The notes: generated from the sequence alone by a model not told the origin. Shown: positions 40,402-51,613, counted from the first letter of the stretch. The stretch: DNA of 64,000 nt from Streptomyces mirabilis (GCF_039503195.1 NZ_JBCJKP010000001.1:6076001-6140000); one strand, 5' to 3'. Numbers and translations: made by a program.

Positions 40402-42859
40402 GGGGGTGGCGCAGTCCGTCGTTGCGGGCACGCGCCCAGGCACCGGGCAGCTCAGGCAGCCGGAAACAGCGGGCGCCCTTGCCCGGCTTGGGATCGGGCA
40501 CCTCGGAGAGGTCCTTGTTGTGGGCCAGCAGCAGGCCCGTACGGACGACACGCTCGACCGTCTCGGGGTGCAGGTGCAGCTCCTGGCGGCTGCCGGACAG
40601 GGCATCCACCAGGCGTTCCAGGTCGCGTGCCAGGTCCCGCTCGACCTTCAGGACGGCCTTTCCGGACCGCTTGGTGATCTCGGCGTCGGCGGTGGTCCAG
40701 CTCGAACGGCGTCCCAGCATCTTCTGCTCGACCTGCGCGGCGATCACCTCGCCCGCGCTGCCCAGGTCCTCACGGATGCGCTCGGTCTTGCGGGCGGCGA
40801 CGGCGAGGAAGTGCAACTCGTCCTCCAGGGCGCCGTCGTCGTAACCCGAGTCCGTCTGGTGGTCGTGCTCCGGGTCGAAGCCCTGCCAGCCCGCCGGGAC
40901 GAAGTGGAACACGTCCACCTGGTGGGCCCGCTGCCCGTGCCGGTCCACACGGCCGTTGCGCTGCTCCAGGCGGTTCGGGTTCCAGGGGATCTCCCAGTGC
41001 AGCACCCGGTGGCAGTGCGCCTGGAGGTTGATGCCCTCGCTGACCGCGTCGGTGCCGAGCAGAATGCGCACGGGGGACAGGTCGGGGCTCTCCTGGAAGA
41101 CCTGCTTGACCCGCTCCCGGTCGTCCTGGTCCTGGCCGCCGTACAGCTGGGCGATCCGCTCCTCGGGGTAACCGGCGGCGATCAGCTGTCCGTACAGCCA
41201 GCGCTGGGTGTCGCGGTACTCGGTGAAGATGATGACCCGCTCGGGCTCCCAGTCGCCAAGGGGGCCGTCAGGGCAGACGATGCCGTCCAGCCACTCCTTG
41301 AAGCGGCCGAACTTGGCGTCCGGTCGCTTCCCGGCGTCGATGGACCAGGTGTCCAGTTCCTTGAGAAGGGTGTGCTCCCGGTCGGAGAGCGGACGCATGG
41401 CCTGACGGGCGGCGGTGAAGGCCTGCGTCGCCGCCTCTGCCTGCTCCTGCTCGTCCTCCTCCTCGGCCTCCTCGATCCCGTCGATCAGCGGCCGCAGCAC
41501 GCGGACGCTCGGGGCCGGCTCCTGCTCGGTCTCCGTGCGCCGGGTCGTCATCGTGTTCAGATGTGTGTGGATCGTCTCCGCGAACGCCTTCGGAGACGAC
41601 AGGAAGCGCTTCTTGAGCAGCGACGTCACGAAGTCGGCGGCCGTCCCGCCCGCCTTCCCGTTCCCCTGTTCGGCGCGGCGGGAGCGCGCGTACTCCGTCA
41701 GCTTCGCGTACGCCTCCCGCATCGCGTCGCTGTACTCGACCTCCAGCGCATGCGGCACCCGCTTCGGGAAGCGCGGCTTGCCGTTCCACAGTGGCGGCAG
41801 GTCCGACTTCATGCGGCGCACCATCACCCGGCGCAACTGCTCGTCGGACGGTTTGATCCCGCGGGCGAAGCGGTGGTCGTCGAGCAGTTCGAGGAGCGCG
41901 GTGAAGGACTCCAGGTAGCCGTTGTGCGGGGTCGCGGAGAGGAAGAGGCGGTGCTCGCAGTGCGGGGCCAGCAGCTTCACGGCCCGGGTGCGCTGCGAGT
42001 CGACCGCTTACTTTCCCGATCCGGACGGCGCGCACGTGTGCACCTCGTCCACGACCAGCAGGTCGAAGGCGCGGGGATATTCCGGCACTTGGGGCAGTAG
42101 TTCGCGCAGCATGCGCATCGGGGGCTCGCGCTTCAGCCAGTCGATCGAGACGATCAGCCGCGGGTGATGGGTCCACGGGTTGGCGTACGGGCCGGCTGCG
42201 CGGCGCAGCTCCCGCAGCATCTTGGTGTTGACGATCCGGAAGTCCAGACCGAACTTGTCCCGCATCTCGTCCCGCCACTGGAGCGTCAGCCCAGCGGGGC
42301 AGACGATCAGCATCGAGCGGGCGCGGTGCCGCAGCATCAGCTCCTGCATCACCAGACCGGCCTCGACCGTCTTGCCCAGGCCCACGTCGTCCGCGATCAG
42401 CAGGTTCGTACGAGGCATGGACAGGGCGCGGACCACGGGGTCCAGCTGGTAGTCCTGGATCTCGACGCCGGAGCGGAACGGGGCCTGGAGCGCCGTCTTG
42501 TCGGCGGAGGCGATGGCACCCCAGCGCACGGCGTCCAGGAAAGCGTCCAACCGCCCCGGCTCGTCGAAGCCGTCGCTGGGAGACGGCAGCTCGTACTGGT
42601 CGTGAACGTCCGTCGCCTGCTCCAGCTCCCACACCACCCGCAGCTCTTCGTCCCGGCCGTCGCTTTCCAGTGAGGACAGGGTGATCAGGTGGCTGGTTGC
42701 GGCCTCAGCGGCGCGTGCCGGGTCGTCGCTGGCGGCGGTCGAGCGGACGACGTCGGTGACCACCCAGGGGCGATTGCGTACGGTCACGCGCTGGCCTGGG
42801 GCTGGTACTCCGGTGTCCTGTGCCTCGGCGGTGTCCGGATTCTCCAGCCGTACGGTCAT
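40361..42859 (-). pseudogene. drmD: broken DISARM SNF2-like helicase DrmD
   Basis: Starts MTVRLENPDTAEAQDTG at ATG 42859 (ATG 42892 is possible). It has Walker A DDVGLGKTVEAGL, the DEVH box VVDEVHTCAPSGSGK, then an in-frame TAA at 42010-42008. Beyond it the same frame continues AVDSQRTRAVKLLAPHCEH, with LFLSATPHNGY, the second RecA domain (VIIFTEYRDTQRWL, LLGTDAVSEGINLQ, RNGRVDRHGQ) and a homologous end at GLRHPLTGKERP. The expected C-terminal couple of hundred residues are missing. So one nonsense codon (probably Tyr TAC to TAA) and a 3' deletion. DrmA, DrmB, DrmC and the methylase are absent. Confidence 0.85.
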
Positions 42860-43002
42860 CTCGCTCGTCCCCCCAGCTTTCACGGGCATCATTCTCTTCA
42901 GCGCTTGTGAAAAGCTTAGGTGCGGAATGACTGGTGAGACCCGGGGCGGACGCTTATGCCCCGGGCGGATACGTGCCGCGAGCCTTGCCGTGTGCCCAGG
43001 GT

Positions 43003-43030
43003 TTGACCTGCGTCACTCAAGGGGTACGAT
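43003..43030 (+). promoter_or_regulatory. rpsJ (S10 operon) promoter
   Basis: TTGACC (43003-43008), a 16-bp spacer and TACGAT (43025-43030): close to consensus. It leaves a leader of about 380 nt before rpsJ. The stretch 42860-43415 contains this promoter and the leader but no gene. Confidence 0.8.
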
Positions 43031-43326
43031 CCTCGGCTCGATTGGCCAGGCCCCCGCCCCGTGTGGCAGACTAACGGGGTTGCTCGGTCGAGTGCCGATG
43101 CTGCGCGCCTCCCGTCGGGAGGACCGGAAGCGAGTCCCACAGTACTCGTCGCCTCAACTGCCGTAAGGCAGCGCTGGGGCGGACGTACGGGAATCTTTCG
43201 GGAAGTGTCAGCGGGGTGCGGGCCAGGCGCCCGGTGGGTGTTCCAGCCTCCGGTCCTGCGGTTGCTTTCGGGCGGGCCGCGTCCCTCGTAGGGAAATCCG
43301 TTACGGATATTTCTGCGGCAGGAGCG

Positions 43327-43355
43327 CGACACACCCGACCGCGTGGGTCGGAGAT
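43327..43355 (+). promoter_or_regulatory. rpsJ leader element, identical to one before rpsL
   Basis: Second copy of the 29-nt sequence at 24947-24975, 61 nt before the rpsJ start (47 nt before the start in rpsL). Contains the hairpin-forming CCGACC-GCGTG-GGTCGG core. Confidence 0.6.
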
Positions 43356-43415
43356 ACGGGACGCGAACCCCCGGGTTCCAGAGCGTTTCACGAGACAAAG
43401 GACTACTGAGTAGCC

Positions 43416-43724
43416 ATGGCGGGACAGAAGATCCGCATCCGGCTCAAGGCCTACGACCACGAGGTCATCGACAGCTCGGCGAAGAAGATCGTCGAGACGG
43501 TGACCCGCACTGGTGCGTCGGTCGCAGGCCCGGTGCCGCTGCCCACTGAGAAGAACGTGTACTGCGTCATCAAGTCGCCGCACAAGTACAAGGACTCGCG
43601 CGAGCACTTCGAGATGCGCACGCACAAGCGCCTGATCGACATTCTCGACCCGACGCCCAAGACCGTTGACTCTCTGATGCGACTCGACCTCCCGGCCGGT
43701 GTCGACATCGAGATCAAGCTCTAG
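43416..43724 (+). CDS. rpsJ: 30S ribosomal protein S10
   Basis: 102 residues; head protein and NusE partner of NusB and NusG in antitermination. Starts [20 protein letters not shown] and has the signature [31 protein letters not shown] (positions about 38-68). ATG with AAAGGAC upstream. First gene of the S10 operon. Confidence 0.99.
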   Translation: MAGQKIRIRLKAYDHEVIDSSAKKIVETVTRTGASVAGPVPLPTEKNVYCVIKSPHKYKDSREHFEMRTHKRLIDILDPTPKTVDSLMRLDLPAGVDIEIKL

Positions 43725-43741
43725 GGATCGGTGATCTGAGA

Positions 43742-44386
43742 ATGGCTAAGCAGATCAAGGGCATCCTGGGCGAGAAGCTCGGCATGACGCAGGTGTGGGA
43801 CGAGAACAACCGTGTTGTTCCGGTCACCGTCGTCAAGGCCGGCCCCAACGTCGTCACCCAGGTGCGTACCAACGACAGCGACGGCTACGAGTCGGTCCAG
43901 ATCGCCTTCGGCGAGATCGACCCGCGCAAGGTGAACAAGCCCCTCAAGGGTCACTTCGCCAAGGCCGACGTCACCCCCCGTCGTCACCTCGTCGAGATCC
44001 GCACCGCGGATGCCTCCGAGTACACCCTCGGCCAGGAGATCTCCGCCGAGGTCTTCGAGGCGGGCGTGAAGGTCGACGTCACCGGCAAGAGCAAGGGCAA
44101 GGGCTTCGCCGGTGTCATGAAGCGTCACAACTTCAAGGGCCTCGGCGCCGGTCACGGCACCCAGCGCAAGCACCGCTCTCCCGGCTCCATCGGTGGCTGC
44201 GCCACCCCGGGTCGTGTGTTCAAGGGCCTCCGCATGGCGGGTCGCATGGGCAACGAGCGGGTCACCACCCAGAACCTGACCGTTCACGCCGTTGACGCGG
44301 AGAAGGGCCTGCTCCTTATCAAGGGCGCGGTTCCTGGTCCGAACGGCGGCCTCGTCCTGGTCCGCACCGCGGCCAAGGGGGCCTGA
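43742..44386 (+). CDS. rplC: 50S ribosomal protein L3
   Basis: 214 residues. Early-assembly protein near the peptidyl transferase centre. Starts [21 protein letters not shown]; the loop [23 protein letters not shown] reaches toward the catalytic centre. 17 bp after rpsJ. Confidence 0.98.
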   Translation: MAKQIKGILGEKLGMTQVWDENNRVVPVTVVKAGPNVVTQVRTNDSDGYESVQIAFGEIDPRKVNKPLKGHFAKADVTPRRHLVEIRTADASEYTLGQEISAEVFEAGVKVDVTGKSKGKGFAGVMKRHNFKGLGAGHGTQRKHRSPGSIGGCATPGRVFKGLRMAGRMGNERVTTQNLTVHAVDAEKGLLLIKGAVPGPNGGLVLVRTAAKGA

Positions 44387-44391
44387 GGACT

Positions 44392-45048
44392 ATGAGCACC
44401 ATTGACATTCTGTCGCCCTCCGGCGACACCGCCGGGACCGTTGAGCTCCCGGCCGAGATCTTCGACGTAGAGAAGATCAGCATTCCGCTGCTTCACCAGG
44501 TCGTCGTCGCACAGCTGGCCGCCGCCCGTCAGGGCACGCACAAGGTCAAGCGTCGTGGCGAGGTCCGCGGTGGCGGTAAGAAGCCTTACCGTCAGAAGGG
44601 CACCGGCCGCGCGCGCCAGGGTTCGACCCGTGCGCCGCAGTTCGCCGGCGGTGGCGTCGTCCACGGCCCCACGCCGCGTGACTACTCGCAGCGGACCCCG
44701 AAGAAGATGAAGGCCGCGGCCCTGCGCCACGCCCTCACCGACCGGGCCCGCAACGCTCGCATCCACGTCATCACCGGCGTGATCGAGGGCGAGACCCCCT
44801 CCACCAAGGCCGCCAAGAGCTTCCTCGGCAAGGTCAGCGAGCGCAAGAACGTGCTCCTGGTCATCGAGCGCTCCGACGAGGCCGCGCTGCTCTCCGCGCG
44901 CAACCTGCCCCAGGTCCACATCCTGGAGCCGGGCCAGCTGAACACGTACGACGTTCTCGTCTCGGACGACGTGGTCTTCACCCAGGCCGCTTTCGAGTCC
45001 TTCGTGTCTGGCCCCAAGGCCGCTGACACCGAAGGGAGCGAAGCCTGA
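44392..45048 (+). CDS. rplD: 50S ribosomal protein L4
   Basis: 218 residues. Lines the exit tunnel, with the loop [22 protein letters not shown] at about residues 63-84, and in E. coli regulates the S10 operon. The stop overlaps the rplW start (TGATG). Confidence 0.98.
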   Translation: MSTIDILSPSGDTAGTVELPAEIFDVEKISIPLLHQVVVAQLAAARQGTHKVKRRGEVRGGGKKPYRQKGTGRARQGSTRAPQFAGGGVVHGPTPRDYSQRTPKKMKAAALRHALTDRARNARIHVITGVIEGETPSTKAAKSFLGKVSERKNVLLVIERSDEAALLSARNLPQVHILEPGQLNTYDVLVSDDVVFTQAAFESFVSGPKAADTEGSEA

Positions 45049-45464
45049 TGGCTACGCGTCACCCGAGCATTGCCTCCAAGGCGGCCAAGGCCGCCAAGGC
45101 CGCGCGCGTCGCCAAGGCGAAGCGCCACGAGGCCGAGGGCAAGAACACCGTCGAGACGCCGGTGAGCAAGAGCTTCACGGACCCCCGTGACGTCCTCCTC
45201 AAGCCGGTCGTCTCCGAGAAGAGCTACGCGCTGCTCGACGAGGGCAAGTACACCTTCGTCGTCGCGCCGGGCGCCAACAAGACCCAGATCAAGCAGGCCG
45301 TCCAGGCGGTCTTCTCGGTCAAGGTCACCGGCGTCAACACGATCAACCGTCAGGGTAAGCGCAAGCGCACCAAGAGCGGTTTCGGTAAGCGTGCTGACAC
45401 CAAGCGCGCCATCGTGACCCTCGCTGAGGGCGACCGTATCGACATCTTCGGCCAGGCCTCCTAA
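45048..45464 (+). CDS. rplW: 50S ribosomal protein L23
   Basis: 138 residues, longer than the usual 100 because of an Ala/Lys-rich N-terminal extension (residues 1-45) typical of Streptomyces. The core starts [23 protein letters not shown]23 at the tunnel exit docks trigger factor and SRP. One-base overlap with rplD. Confidence 0.97.
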   Translation: MATRHPSIASKAAKAAKAARVAKAKRHEAEGKNTVETPVSKSFTDPRDVLLKPVVSEKSYALLDEGKYTFVVAPGANKTQIKQAVQAVFSVKVTGVNTINRQGKRKRTKSGFGKRADTKRAIVTLAEGDRIDIFGQAS

Positions 45465-45503
45465 CGGAGCGCCCTGGTCCGAATATCGGACGAGGACTGA
45501 GAA

Positions 45504-46340
45504 ATGGGAATCCGCAAGTACAAGCCGACGACGCCGGGCCGCCGTGGCTCCTCCGTCGCCGACTTCGTCGAGGTCACGCGGTCCACGCCGGAGAAGTCGC
45601 TGGTCCGCCCGCTGCACAGCAAGGGCGGCCGTAACAACGCCGGTCGTGTGACCGTTCGCCACCAGGGTGGCGGACACAAGCGCGCCTACCGAGTGATCGA
45701 CTTCCGTCGTCACGACAAGGACGGCGTGCCGGCGAAGGTCGCGCACATCGAGTACGACCCCAACCGCACCGCGCGCATCGCGCTGCTGCACTACGCCGAC
45801 GGCGAGAAGCGCTACATCCTCGCCCCGCGCAACCTGCAGCAGGGTGACCGCGTCGAGAACGGTCCCGGGGCCGACATCAAGCCGGGCAACAACCTGGCCC
45901 TCCGCAACATCCCGGTCGGTACCACGATCCACGCGATCGAGATCCGTCCCGGTGGCGGTGCCAAGTTCGCCCGCTCCGCCGGTGCCTCGGTGCAGCTGCT
46001 CGCGAAGGAGGGCACGATGGCCCACCTTCGTATGCCTTCCGGTGAGATCCGCCTGGTCGACCAGCGCTGCCGCGCCACGGTCGGCGAGGTCGGCAACGCC
46101 GAGCAGAGCAACATCAACTGGGGTAAGGCCGGCCGTAAGCGCTGGCTGGGCGTTCGCCCGACCGTCCGCGGTGTGGCGATGAACCCGGTTGACCACCCGC
46201 ACGGTGGTGGTGAGGGCAAGACCTCCGGTGGTCGCCACCCGGTCTCCCCGTGGGGTCAGAAGGAGGGTCGTACTCGTTCGCCGAAGAAGGCTTCGAACAA
46301 GTACATCGTCCGCCGCCGCAAGACGAACAAGAAGCGCTAG
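45504..46340 (+). CDS. rplB: 50S ribosomal protein L2
   Basis: 278 residues. Needed for subunit joining and peptidyl transfer. Starts [18 protein letters not shown]-terminal signature [21 protein letters not shown] includes the conserved His region. Ends [18 protein letters not shown]. Confidence 0.99.
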   Translation: MGIRKYKPTTPGRRGSSVADFVEVTRSTPEKSLVRPLHSKGGRNNAGRVTVRHQGGGHKRAYRVIDFRRHDKDGVPAKVAHIEYDPNRTARIALLHYADGEKRYILAPRNLQQGDRVENGPGADIKPGNNLALRNIPVGTTIHAIEIRPGGGAKFARSAGASVQLLAKEGTMAHLRMPSGEIRLVDQRCRATVGEVGNAEQSNINWGKAGRKRWLGVRPTVRGVAMNPVDHPHGGGEGKTSGGRHPVSPWGQKEGRTRSPKKASNKYIVRRRKTNKKR

Positions 46341-46352
46341 GAGCGGGTTTAG

Positions 46353-46634
46353 ATGCCGCGCAGTCTCAAGAAGGGACCCTTCGTTGACGGCCACCTCGTA
46401 AAGAAGGTGGACGCTCAGAACGAAGCCGGTACCAAGAACGTCATCAAGACCTGGTCCCGTCGCTCGATGATCATCCCGGCCATGCTCGGCCACACGATCG
46501 CGGTGCACAACGGCAAGACCCACATTCCGGTGTTTGTCACCGAGTCGATGGTCGGCCACAAGCTCGGCGAGTTCTCGCCGACGCGCACCTTCCGGGGTCA
46601 CGTCAAGGACGACCGGAAGTCGAAGCGCCGCTAA
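46353..46634 (+). CDS. rpsS: 30S ribosomal protein S19
   Basis: 93 residues. Head protein contacting 23S bridges. Starts [15 protein letters not shown] and has [23 protein letters not shown] and the C-terminal [20 protein letters not shown]. 12 bp after rplB. Confidence 0.99.
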   Translation: MPRSLKKGPFVDGHLVKKVDAQNEAGTKNVIKTWSRRSMIIPAMLGHTIAVHNGKTHIPVFVTESMVGHKLGEFSPTRTFRGHVKDDRKSKRR

Positions 46635-46675
46635 CGCGGGGTGGAATGACCATGACAGACACTGGAAGGACAACC

Positions 46676-47023
46676 ATGGAAGCCAGGGCCCAGGCGCGGT
46701 ACATCCGCGTTACGCCCATGAAGGCCCGCCGCGTGGTGGACCTTATCCGTGGCATGGATGCCACGGAGGCTCAGGCGGTCCTGCGTTTCGCCCCGCAGGC
46801 CGCGAGCGTGCCGGTCGGCAAGGTGCTTGACAGCGCCATTGCCAACGCCGCGCACAACTACGACCACACCGACGCCGACAGCCTCTTCATCTCCGAGGCG
46901 TACGTCGACGAGGGTCCGACCCTGAAGCGGTTCCGTCCGCGGGCCCAGGGCCGTGCCTACCGGATCCGCAAGCGGACCAGCCACATCACCGTGGTCGTCA
47001 GCAGCAAGGAAGGAACCCGGTAA
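46676..47023 (+). CDS. rplV: 50S ribosomal protein L22
   Basis: 115 residues from ATG 46676, six bases after GGAAGGA; the in-frame ATG at 46646 would add ten residues ([10 protein letters not shown]) and has a poorer ribosome-binding site. The tunnel loop around [21 protein letters not shown] has no change at macrolide-resistance positions that I can see. Overlaps rpsC by one base (TAATG). Confidence 0.95.
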   Translation: MEARAQARYIRVTPMKARRVVDLIRGMDATEAQAVLRFAPQAASVPVGKVLDSAIANAAHNYDHTDADSLFISEAYVDEGPTLKRFRPRAQGRAYRIRKRTSHITVVVSSKEGTR

Positions 47024-47859
47024 TGGGCCAGAAGGTTAACCCGCATGGGTTCCGGCTCGGCATCACCACGGACTTCAAGTCCCGTTGGTACGCCGACAAG
47101 CTGTACAAGGACTACGTCAAGGAAGACGTCGCCATCCGTCGGATGATGACGTCCGGCATGGAGCGCGCCGGTATCTCGAAGGTGGAGATCGAGCGCACCC
47201 GTGACCGCGTGCGGGTGGACATCCACACCGCGCGTCCCGGCATCGTCATCGGCCGCCGTGGCGCCGAGGCCGACCGCATCCGCGGTGACCTCGAGAAGCT
47301 CACGGGCAAGCAGGTCCAGCTGAACATCCTCGAGGTCAAGAACCCCGAGACGGACGCTCAGCTGGTTGCTCAGGCCGTTGCCGAGCAGCTGTCCTCCCGC
47401 GTCTCCTTCCGCCGTGCCATGCGTAAGAGCATGCAGTCGGCGATGAAGGCGGGCGCCAAGGGCATCAAGATCCAGTGTGGTGGCCGTCTCGGCGGCGCCG
47501 AGATGTCCCGCTCGGAGTTCTACCGCGAGGGCCGTGTGCCCCTGCACACGCTCCGTGCGAACGTCGACTACGGCTTCTTCGAGGCCAAGACGACCTTCGG
47601 CCGCATCGGTGTGAAGGTCTGGATCTACAAGGGCGACGTCAAGAACATCGCCGAGGTCCGCGCCGAGAACGCCGCTGCCCGCGCCGGCAACCGCCCGGCC
47701 CGTGGTGGCGGCAACGACCGCCCGGCCGGCCGTGGTGGCCGTGGTGGCGAGCGTGGCGGCCGCGGCCGCAAGCCGCAGCAGGCTCCCGCTGCCGAGGCCC
47801 CCAAGGCCGAGGCTCCGGCGGCTGCCGCTCCGGCTGAGAGCACCGGAACGGAGGCCTGA
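47023..47859 (+). CDS. rpsC: 30S ribosomal protein S3
   Basis: 278 residues, longer than the usual 210-235. The core starts [20 protein letters not shown], with the KH-domain GxxG region [15 protein letters not shown] and the mRNA-entry helicase residues. From about 213 an actinobacterial tail follows: an Arg/Gly-rich stretch ([13 protein letters not shown]) and an Ala/Pro/Glu stretch ending STGTEA. Confidence 0.98.
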   Translation: MGQKVNPHGFRLGITTDFKSRWYADKLYKDYVKEDVAIRRMMTSGMERAGISKVEIERTRDRVRVDIHTARPGIVIGRRGAEADRIRGDLEKLTGKQVQLNILEVKNPETDAQLVAQAVAEQLSSRVSFRRAMRKSMQSAMKAGAKGIKIQCGGRLGGAEMSRSEFYREGRVPLHTLRANVDYGFFEAKTTFGRIGVKVWIYKGDVKNIAEVRAENAAARAGNRPARGGGNDRPAGRGGRGGERGGRGRKPQQAPAAEAPKAEAPAAAAPAESTGTEA

Positions 47860-47864
47860 CCGAC

Positions 47865-48284
47865 ATGCTGATCCCCCGTAGGGTCAAGCACCGCAAGCAG
47901 CACCACCCGAAGCGCCGTGGTCAGGCCAAGGGCGGTACGCAGGTTTCGTTCGGCGAGTACGGCATTCAGGCCCTCACGCCGGCGTACGTGACGAACCGCC
48001 AGATCGAGGCCGCCCGTATCGCGATGACCCGCCACATCAAGCGTGGCGGCAAGGTCTGGATCAACATCTACCCGGACCGCCCGCTCACGAAGAAGCCCGC
48101 CGAGACCCGCATGGGTTCCGGTAAGGGTTCGCCGGAGTGGTGGATCGCGAACGTGCACCCGGGCCGGGTCATGTTCGAACTGTCCTACCCCAACGAGAAG
48201 ATCGCCCGTGAGGCCCTCACTCGCGCAGCCCACAAGCTGCCGATGAAGTGCCGGATCGTCAAGCGCGAGGCAGGTGAAGCGTGA
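47865..48284 (+). CDS. rplP: 50S ribosomal protein L16
   Basis: 139 residues. Organises the A-site tRNA pocket. Starts [19 protein letters not shown], with [24 protein letters not shown] signature pieces. Stop overlaps the rpmC start. Confidence 0.99.
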   Translation: MLIPRRVKHRKQHHPKRRGQAKGGTQVSFGEYGIQALTPAYVTNRQIEAARIAMTRHIKRGGKVWINIYPDRPLTKKPAETRMGSGKGSPEWWIANVHPGRVMFELSYPNEKIAREALTRAAHKLPMKCRIVKREAGEA

Positions 48285-48508
48285 TGTCGGCCGGTACCAA
48301 GGCGTCCGAGCTGCGCGAACTGGGTGACGAGGAGCTTCTCGCGAAGCTTCGCGAAGCCAAGGAAGAGCTGTTCAACCTCCGCTTCCAGGCGGCGACCGGT
48401 CAGCTCGAGAACCACGGTCGGCTCAAGGCCGTCCGCAAGGACATCGCGCGGATCTACACCCTGATGCGTGAGCGCGAGCTGGGCATCGAAACGGTGGAGA
48501 GCGCCTGA
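48284..48508 (+). CDS. rpmC: 50S ribosomal protein L29
   Basis: 74 residues from ATG 48284 (GTG 48281 would add one Met). Helical hairpin with [20 protein letters not shown] and [14 protein letters not shown]. One-base overlaps on both sides show tight coupling. Confidence 0.98.
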   Translation: MSAGTKASELRELGDEELLAKLREAKEELFNLRFQAATGQLENHGRLKAVRKDIARIYTLMRERELGIETVESA

Positions 48509-48795
48509 TGAGCGAGAGCAACGTGACCGAGAACACCACTGAGGCGCGCGGATTCCGCAAGACCCGTGAGGGTCTCGTCGTCAGCGACAAGATGGACAAG
48601 ACCGTCGTCGTCGCCGTCGAGGACCGCGTCAAGCACGCCCTGTACGGCAAGGTCATCCGCCGTACGAGCAAGCTGAAGGCCCACGACGAGCAGAACGCCG
48701 CGGGTATCGGCGACCGCGTCCTCCTCATGGAGACGCGTCCGCTGTCCGCGACGAAGCGCTGGCGCATCGTGGAGATCCTCGAGAAGGCGAAGTAA
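48508..48795 (+). CDS. rpsQ: 30S ribosomal protein S17
   Basis: 95 residues. OB-fold primary binding protein. After an N-terminal extension ([15 protein letters not shown]) the core reads [20 protein letters not shown], with [16 protein letters not shown]. Last gene of the S10 operon in the classical arrangement. Confidence 0.98.
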   Translation: MSESNVTENTTEARGFRKTREGLVVSDKMDKTVVVAVEDRVKHALYGKVIRRTSKLKAHDEQNAAGIGDRVLLMETRPLSATKRWRIVEILEKAK

Positions 48796-48798
48796 TCA

Positions 48799-48920
48799 AA
48801 CGGGGGGCTCAATCCCCCCGTTGCCCCGCCGGGGGCCTGCCGCACCGTCAGGTGCCCGGCCCCCGGCGGAGGTTTTCTCCCTCAACAGGCCAAGTAATTC
48901 CTGCGGGGCTCATCCGCAGG
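48799..48920 (+). terminator. hairpin cluster between S10 and spc operons
   Basis: Three hairpins: AACGGGGGG/CCCCCCGTT (48799-48807, 48814-48822), a 12-bp stem at 48826-48837/48858-48869 followed by AGGTTTTCTCC, and CCTGCGG/CCGCAGG (48900-48906, 48914-48920). The second has the best T-tract and may act as a partial terminator just before rplN. Confidence 0.6.
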
Positions 48921-48993
48921 ACGGTTCCGCCAGGCTCGCGGGGCGACCCGAAAGGGATCCCCGCGGGAACCGGCAGACAATCAGGAGATAGAC

Positions 48994-49362
48994 GTGATCC
49001 AGCAGGAGTCGCGACTGCGCGTCGCCGACAACACGGGGGCGAAGGAAATCCTTTGCATCCGTGTGCTCGGTGGCTCCGGTCGCCGCTACGCGGGCATCGG
49101 TGACGTCATCGTCGCCACCGTCAAGGACGCGATCCCCGGTGGCAACGTGAAGAAGGGTGACGTCGTCAAGGCGGTCATCGTTCGCACCGTCAAGGAGCGC
49201 CGCCGTCCGGACGGCTCGTACATCCGCTTCGACGAGAACGCCGCTGTCATTCTGAAGAACGACGGCGACCCTCGCGGCACCCGTATCTTCGGCCCCGTCG
49301 GCCGTGAGCTGCGCGAGAAGAAGTTCATGAAGATCATCTCGCTCGCGCCGGAGGTGCTGTAA
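48994..49362 (+). CDS. rplN: 50S ribosomal protein L14
   Basis: 122 residues from GTG 48994 behind AGGAGA. Starts [20 protein letters not shown]; has [22 protein letters not shown]. First gene of the spc operon, after the hairpin cluster. Confidence 0.98.
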   Translation: MIQQESRLRVADNTGAKEILCIRVLGGSGRRYAGIGDVIVATVKDAIPGGNVKKGDVVKAVIVRTVKERRRPDGSYIRFDENAAVILKNDGDPRGTRIFGPVGRELREKKFMKIISLAPEVL

Positions 49363-49364
49363 GC

Positions 49365-49688
49365 ATGAAGATCAAGAAGGGTGACACGGTTCAGGTCATC
49401 ACCGGCAAGGACAAGGGCAAGCAGGGCAAGGTCATTGCCGCTTACCCGCGCGACGAGCGCGTCCTGGTCGAGGGTGTCAACCGGGTCAAGAAGCACACGA
49501 AGGCCGGCCCCACCGCCAGCGGTTCGCAGGCCGGCGGCATCGTGACCACCGAAGCCCCCATTCACGTGAGCAACGTTCAGCTCGTCGTGGAGAAGGACGG
49601 CAACAAGGTCGTCACGCGCGTCGGTTACCGCTTCGACGACGAGGGCAACAAGATCCGCGTTGCCAAGCGGACGGGTGAGGACATCTGA
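49365..49688 (+). CDS. rplX: 50S ribosomal protein L24
   Basis: 107 residues. Assembly initiator with a KOW motif ([20 protein letters not shown]). Two bases after rplN and overlapping rplE by one base. Confidence 0.98.
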   Translation: MKIKKGDTVQVITGKDKGKQGKVIAAYPRDERVLVEGVNRVKKHTKAGPTASGSQAGGIVTTEAPIHVSNVQLVVEKDGNKVVTRVGYRFDDEGNKIRVAKRTGEDI

Positions 49689-50245
49689 TGGCTACCACCA
49701 CCACTCCGCGTCTCAAGACGAAGTACCGCGAGGAGATCGCGGGCAAGCTGCGTGAGGAGTTCTCCTACGAGAACGTCATGCAGGTTCCCGGCCTCGTCAA
49801 GATCGTGGTCAACATGGGTGTCGGCGACGCCGCCCGTGACTCGAAGCTCATGGACGGTGCCGTCCGTGACCTGACCACGATCACCGGTCAGAAGCCGGCC
49901 ATCACCAAGGCCCGCAAGTCCATCGCGCAGTTCAAGCTGCGCGAGGGTCAGCCGATCGGTGCCCACGTCACGCTCCGTGGCGACCGCATGTGGGAGTTCC
50001 TGGACCGCACCCTGTCGCTCGCGCTGCCGCGCATCCGCGACTTCCGCGGTCTGTCCCCCAAGCAGTTCGACGGCCGTGGCAACTACACCTTCGGTCTCAC
50101 GGAGCAGGTCATGTTCCACGAGATCGACCAGGACAAGATCGACCGCGTCCGGGGTATGGACATCACCGTGGTGACCACGGCGACCAACGACGCTGAGGGC
50201 CGTGCCCTTCTCCGTCACCTCGGCTTCCCCTTCAAGGAGGCGTAA
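49688..50245 (+). CDS. rplE: 50S ribosomal protein L5
   Basis: 185 residues. Binds 5S rRNA and contacts P-site tRNA. Has [19 protein letters not shown] and [21 protein letters not shown] signatures. Starts with TGATG overlap to rplX. Confidence 0.98.
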   Translation: MATTTTPRLKTKYREEIAGKLREEFSYENVMQVPGLVKIVVNMGVGDAARDSKLMDGAVRDLTTITGQKPAITKARKSIAQFKLREGQPIGAHVTLRGDRMWEFLDRTLSLALPRIRDFRGLSPKQFDGRGNYTFGLTEQVMFHEIDQDKIDRVRGMDITVVTTATNDAEGRALLRHLGFPFKEA

Positions 50246-50250
50246 GCGAG

Positions 50251-50436
50251 ATGGCGAAGAAGGCTCTGATTGCCAAGGCTGCTCGTAAGCCCAAGTTCGG
50301 TGTGCGTGGCTACACGCGCTGCCAGCGCTGCGGTCGTCCGCACTCCGTGTACCGCAAGTTCGGCCTGTGCCGCGTCTGCCTTCGTGAGATGGCTCACCGT
50401 GGCGAGCTGCCGGGCGTGACCAAGAGCTCCTGGTAG
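50251..50436 (+). CDS. rpsN: 30S ribosomal protein S14, zinc type
   Basis: 61 residues; the short zinc-binding form (rpsZ) with two CxxC pairs (CQRCGR and CRVC). Most Streptomyces also carry a zinc-free copy elsewhere under Zur control; this one is the housekeeping copy in the spc operon. Confidence 0.98.
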   Translation: MAKKALIAKAARKPKFGVRGYTRCQRCGRPHSVYRKFGLCRVCLREMAHRGELPGVTKSSW

Positions 50437-50647
50437 TTCCGGTAATTCCGGACTCCAGAGGCTCTCGGTAAGCAAAGGGCTTGGTCAGGTGCCCACCCCT
50501 CCATGGCTTAGGCTAGGACGGTTGGGCGCCTGACGCCCGTACGACTTACTACGCCGTAGGTCCCCGCACCGCACCCGTCCCGCCACTGAGTGGGGAGAGG
50601 GATGGCGCATACAGGAAACCCCGGCGAGAGAGGCCGAAGGCCAATTC

Positions 50648-51046
50648 ATGACCATGACTGATCCGATCGCAGACATGCTTACGCGTCTGCGTAACGCGAA
50701 CTCGGCGTACCACGACACCGTGGGTATGCCGCACAGCAAGATCAAGTCGCACATCGCGGAGATCCTCCAGCAGGAGGGCTTCATCACGGGCTGGAAGGTC
50801 GAGGACGCCGAGGTCGGCAAGAACCTCGTCCTCGAGCTGAAGTTCGGCCCGAACCGTGAGCGCTCCATCGCGGGCATCAAGCGGATCTCCAAGCCCGGTC
50901 TCCGGGTGTACGCGAAGTCCACCAACCTGCCGAAGGTGCTCGGCGGCCTTGGCGTGGCGATCATCTCCACGTCCCACGGGCTCCTCACCGACAAGCAGGC
51001 CGGCAAGAAGGGCGTAGGCGGAGAAGTTCTCGCCTACGTCTGGTAA
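50648..51046 (+). CDS. rpsH: 30S ribosomal protein S8
   Basis: 132 residues. Central-domain primary binder and, in E. coli, repressor of the spc operon. Starts [21 protein letters not shown]-terminal [20 protein letters not shown] is the family signature. 211 bp separate it from rpsN; that gap has no clear terminator or promoter. Confidence 0.98.
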   Translation: MTMTDPIADMLTRLRNANSAYHDTVGMPHSKIKSHIAEILQQEGFITGWKVEDAEVGKNLVLELKFGPNRERSIAGIKRISKPGLRVYAKSTNLPKVLGGLGVAIISTSHGLLTDKQAGKKGVGGEVLAYVW

Positions 51047-51070
51047 CGGAAGGGAACGGAGGAAACAGCT

Positions 51071-51610
51071 ATGTCGCGTATTGGCAAGCTCCCCATCACG
51101 GTTCCCGCCGGCGTGGACGTCACCATCGAAGGCCGTACGGTCCAGGTGAAGGGCCCCAAGGGCACCCTCGCTCACACCGTTGCCGCGCCGATCGAGGTCG
51201 TCAAGGCTGAGGATGGCGTTCTCAACGTCACCCGCCCCAACGACGAGCGTCAGAACAAGGCCCTGCACGGCCTGTCCCGCACGCTGGTGGCGAACATGAT
51301 CACCGGCGTGACCCAGGGTTACGTGAAGAAGCTCGAGATCAGCGGTGTCGGTTACCGCGTCCAGGCGAAGGGCTCCAACCTGGAGTTCGCGCTCGGCTAC
51401 AGCCACCCGATCACCGTCGAGGCCCCCGAGGGCATCACCTTCAAGGTGGAGGCTCCGACCCGTTTCTCGGTCGAGGGCATCGACAAGCAGAAGGTCGGCG
51501 AGGTTGCGGCCAACATCCGCAAGCTGCGCAAGCCCGACCCGTACAAGGCCAAGGGCGTCAAGTACGAGGGCGAAGTCATTCGCCGCAAGGTCGGAAAGGC
51601 GGGTAAGTAA
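51071..51610 (+). CDS. rplF: 50S ribosomal protein L6
   Basis: 179 residues with two tandem L6 domains. Starts [17 protein letters not shown]; has the C-terminal signature [25 protein letters not shown] upstream of ATG. Confidence 0.99.
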   Translation: MSRIGKLPITVPAGVDVTIEGRTVQVKGPKGTLAHTVAAPIEVVKAEDGVLNVTRPNDERQNKALHGLSRTLVANMITGVTQGYVKKLEISGVGYRVQAKGSNLEFALGYSHPITVEAPEGITFKVEAPTRFSVEGIDKQKVGEVAANIRKLRKPDPYKAKGVKYEGEVIRRKVGKAGK

Positions 51611-51613
51611 GCC

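Noticed and set aside
29524..42859. Accessory region as an integrated mobile element or prophage
   Set aside because: No integrase, transposase, att-like direct repeats at a tRNA, or phage structural genes seen; relics and junctions fit serial insertion and deletion instead.
43066..43079. TGGCAGACT-type sequence as a second rpsJ promoter
   Set aside because: No -35 box at acceptable spacing; the TTGACC-16-TACGAT pair upstream is better.
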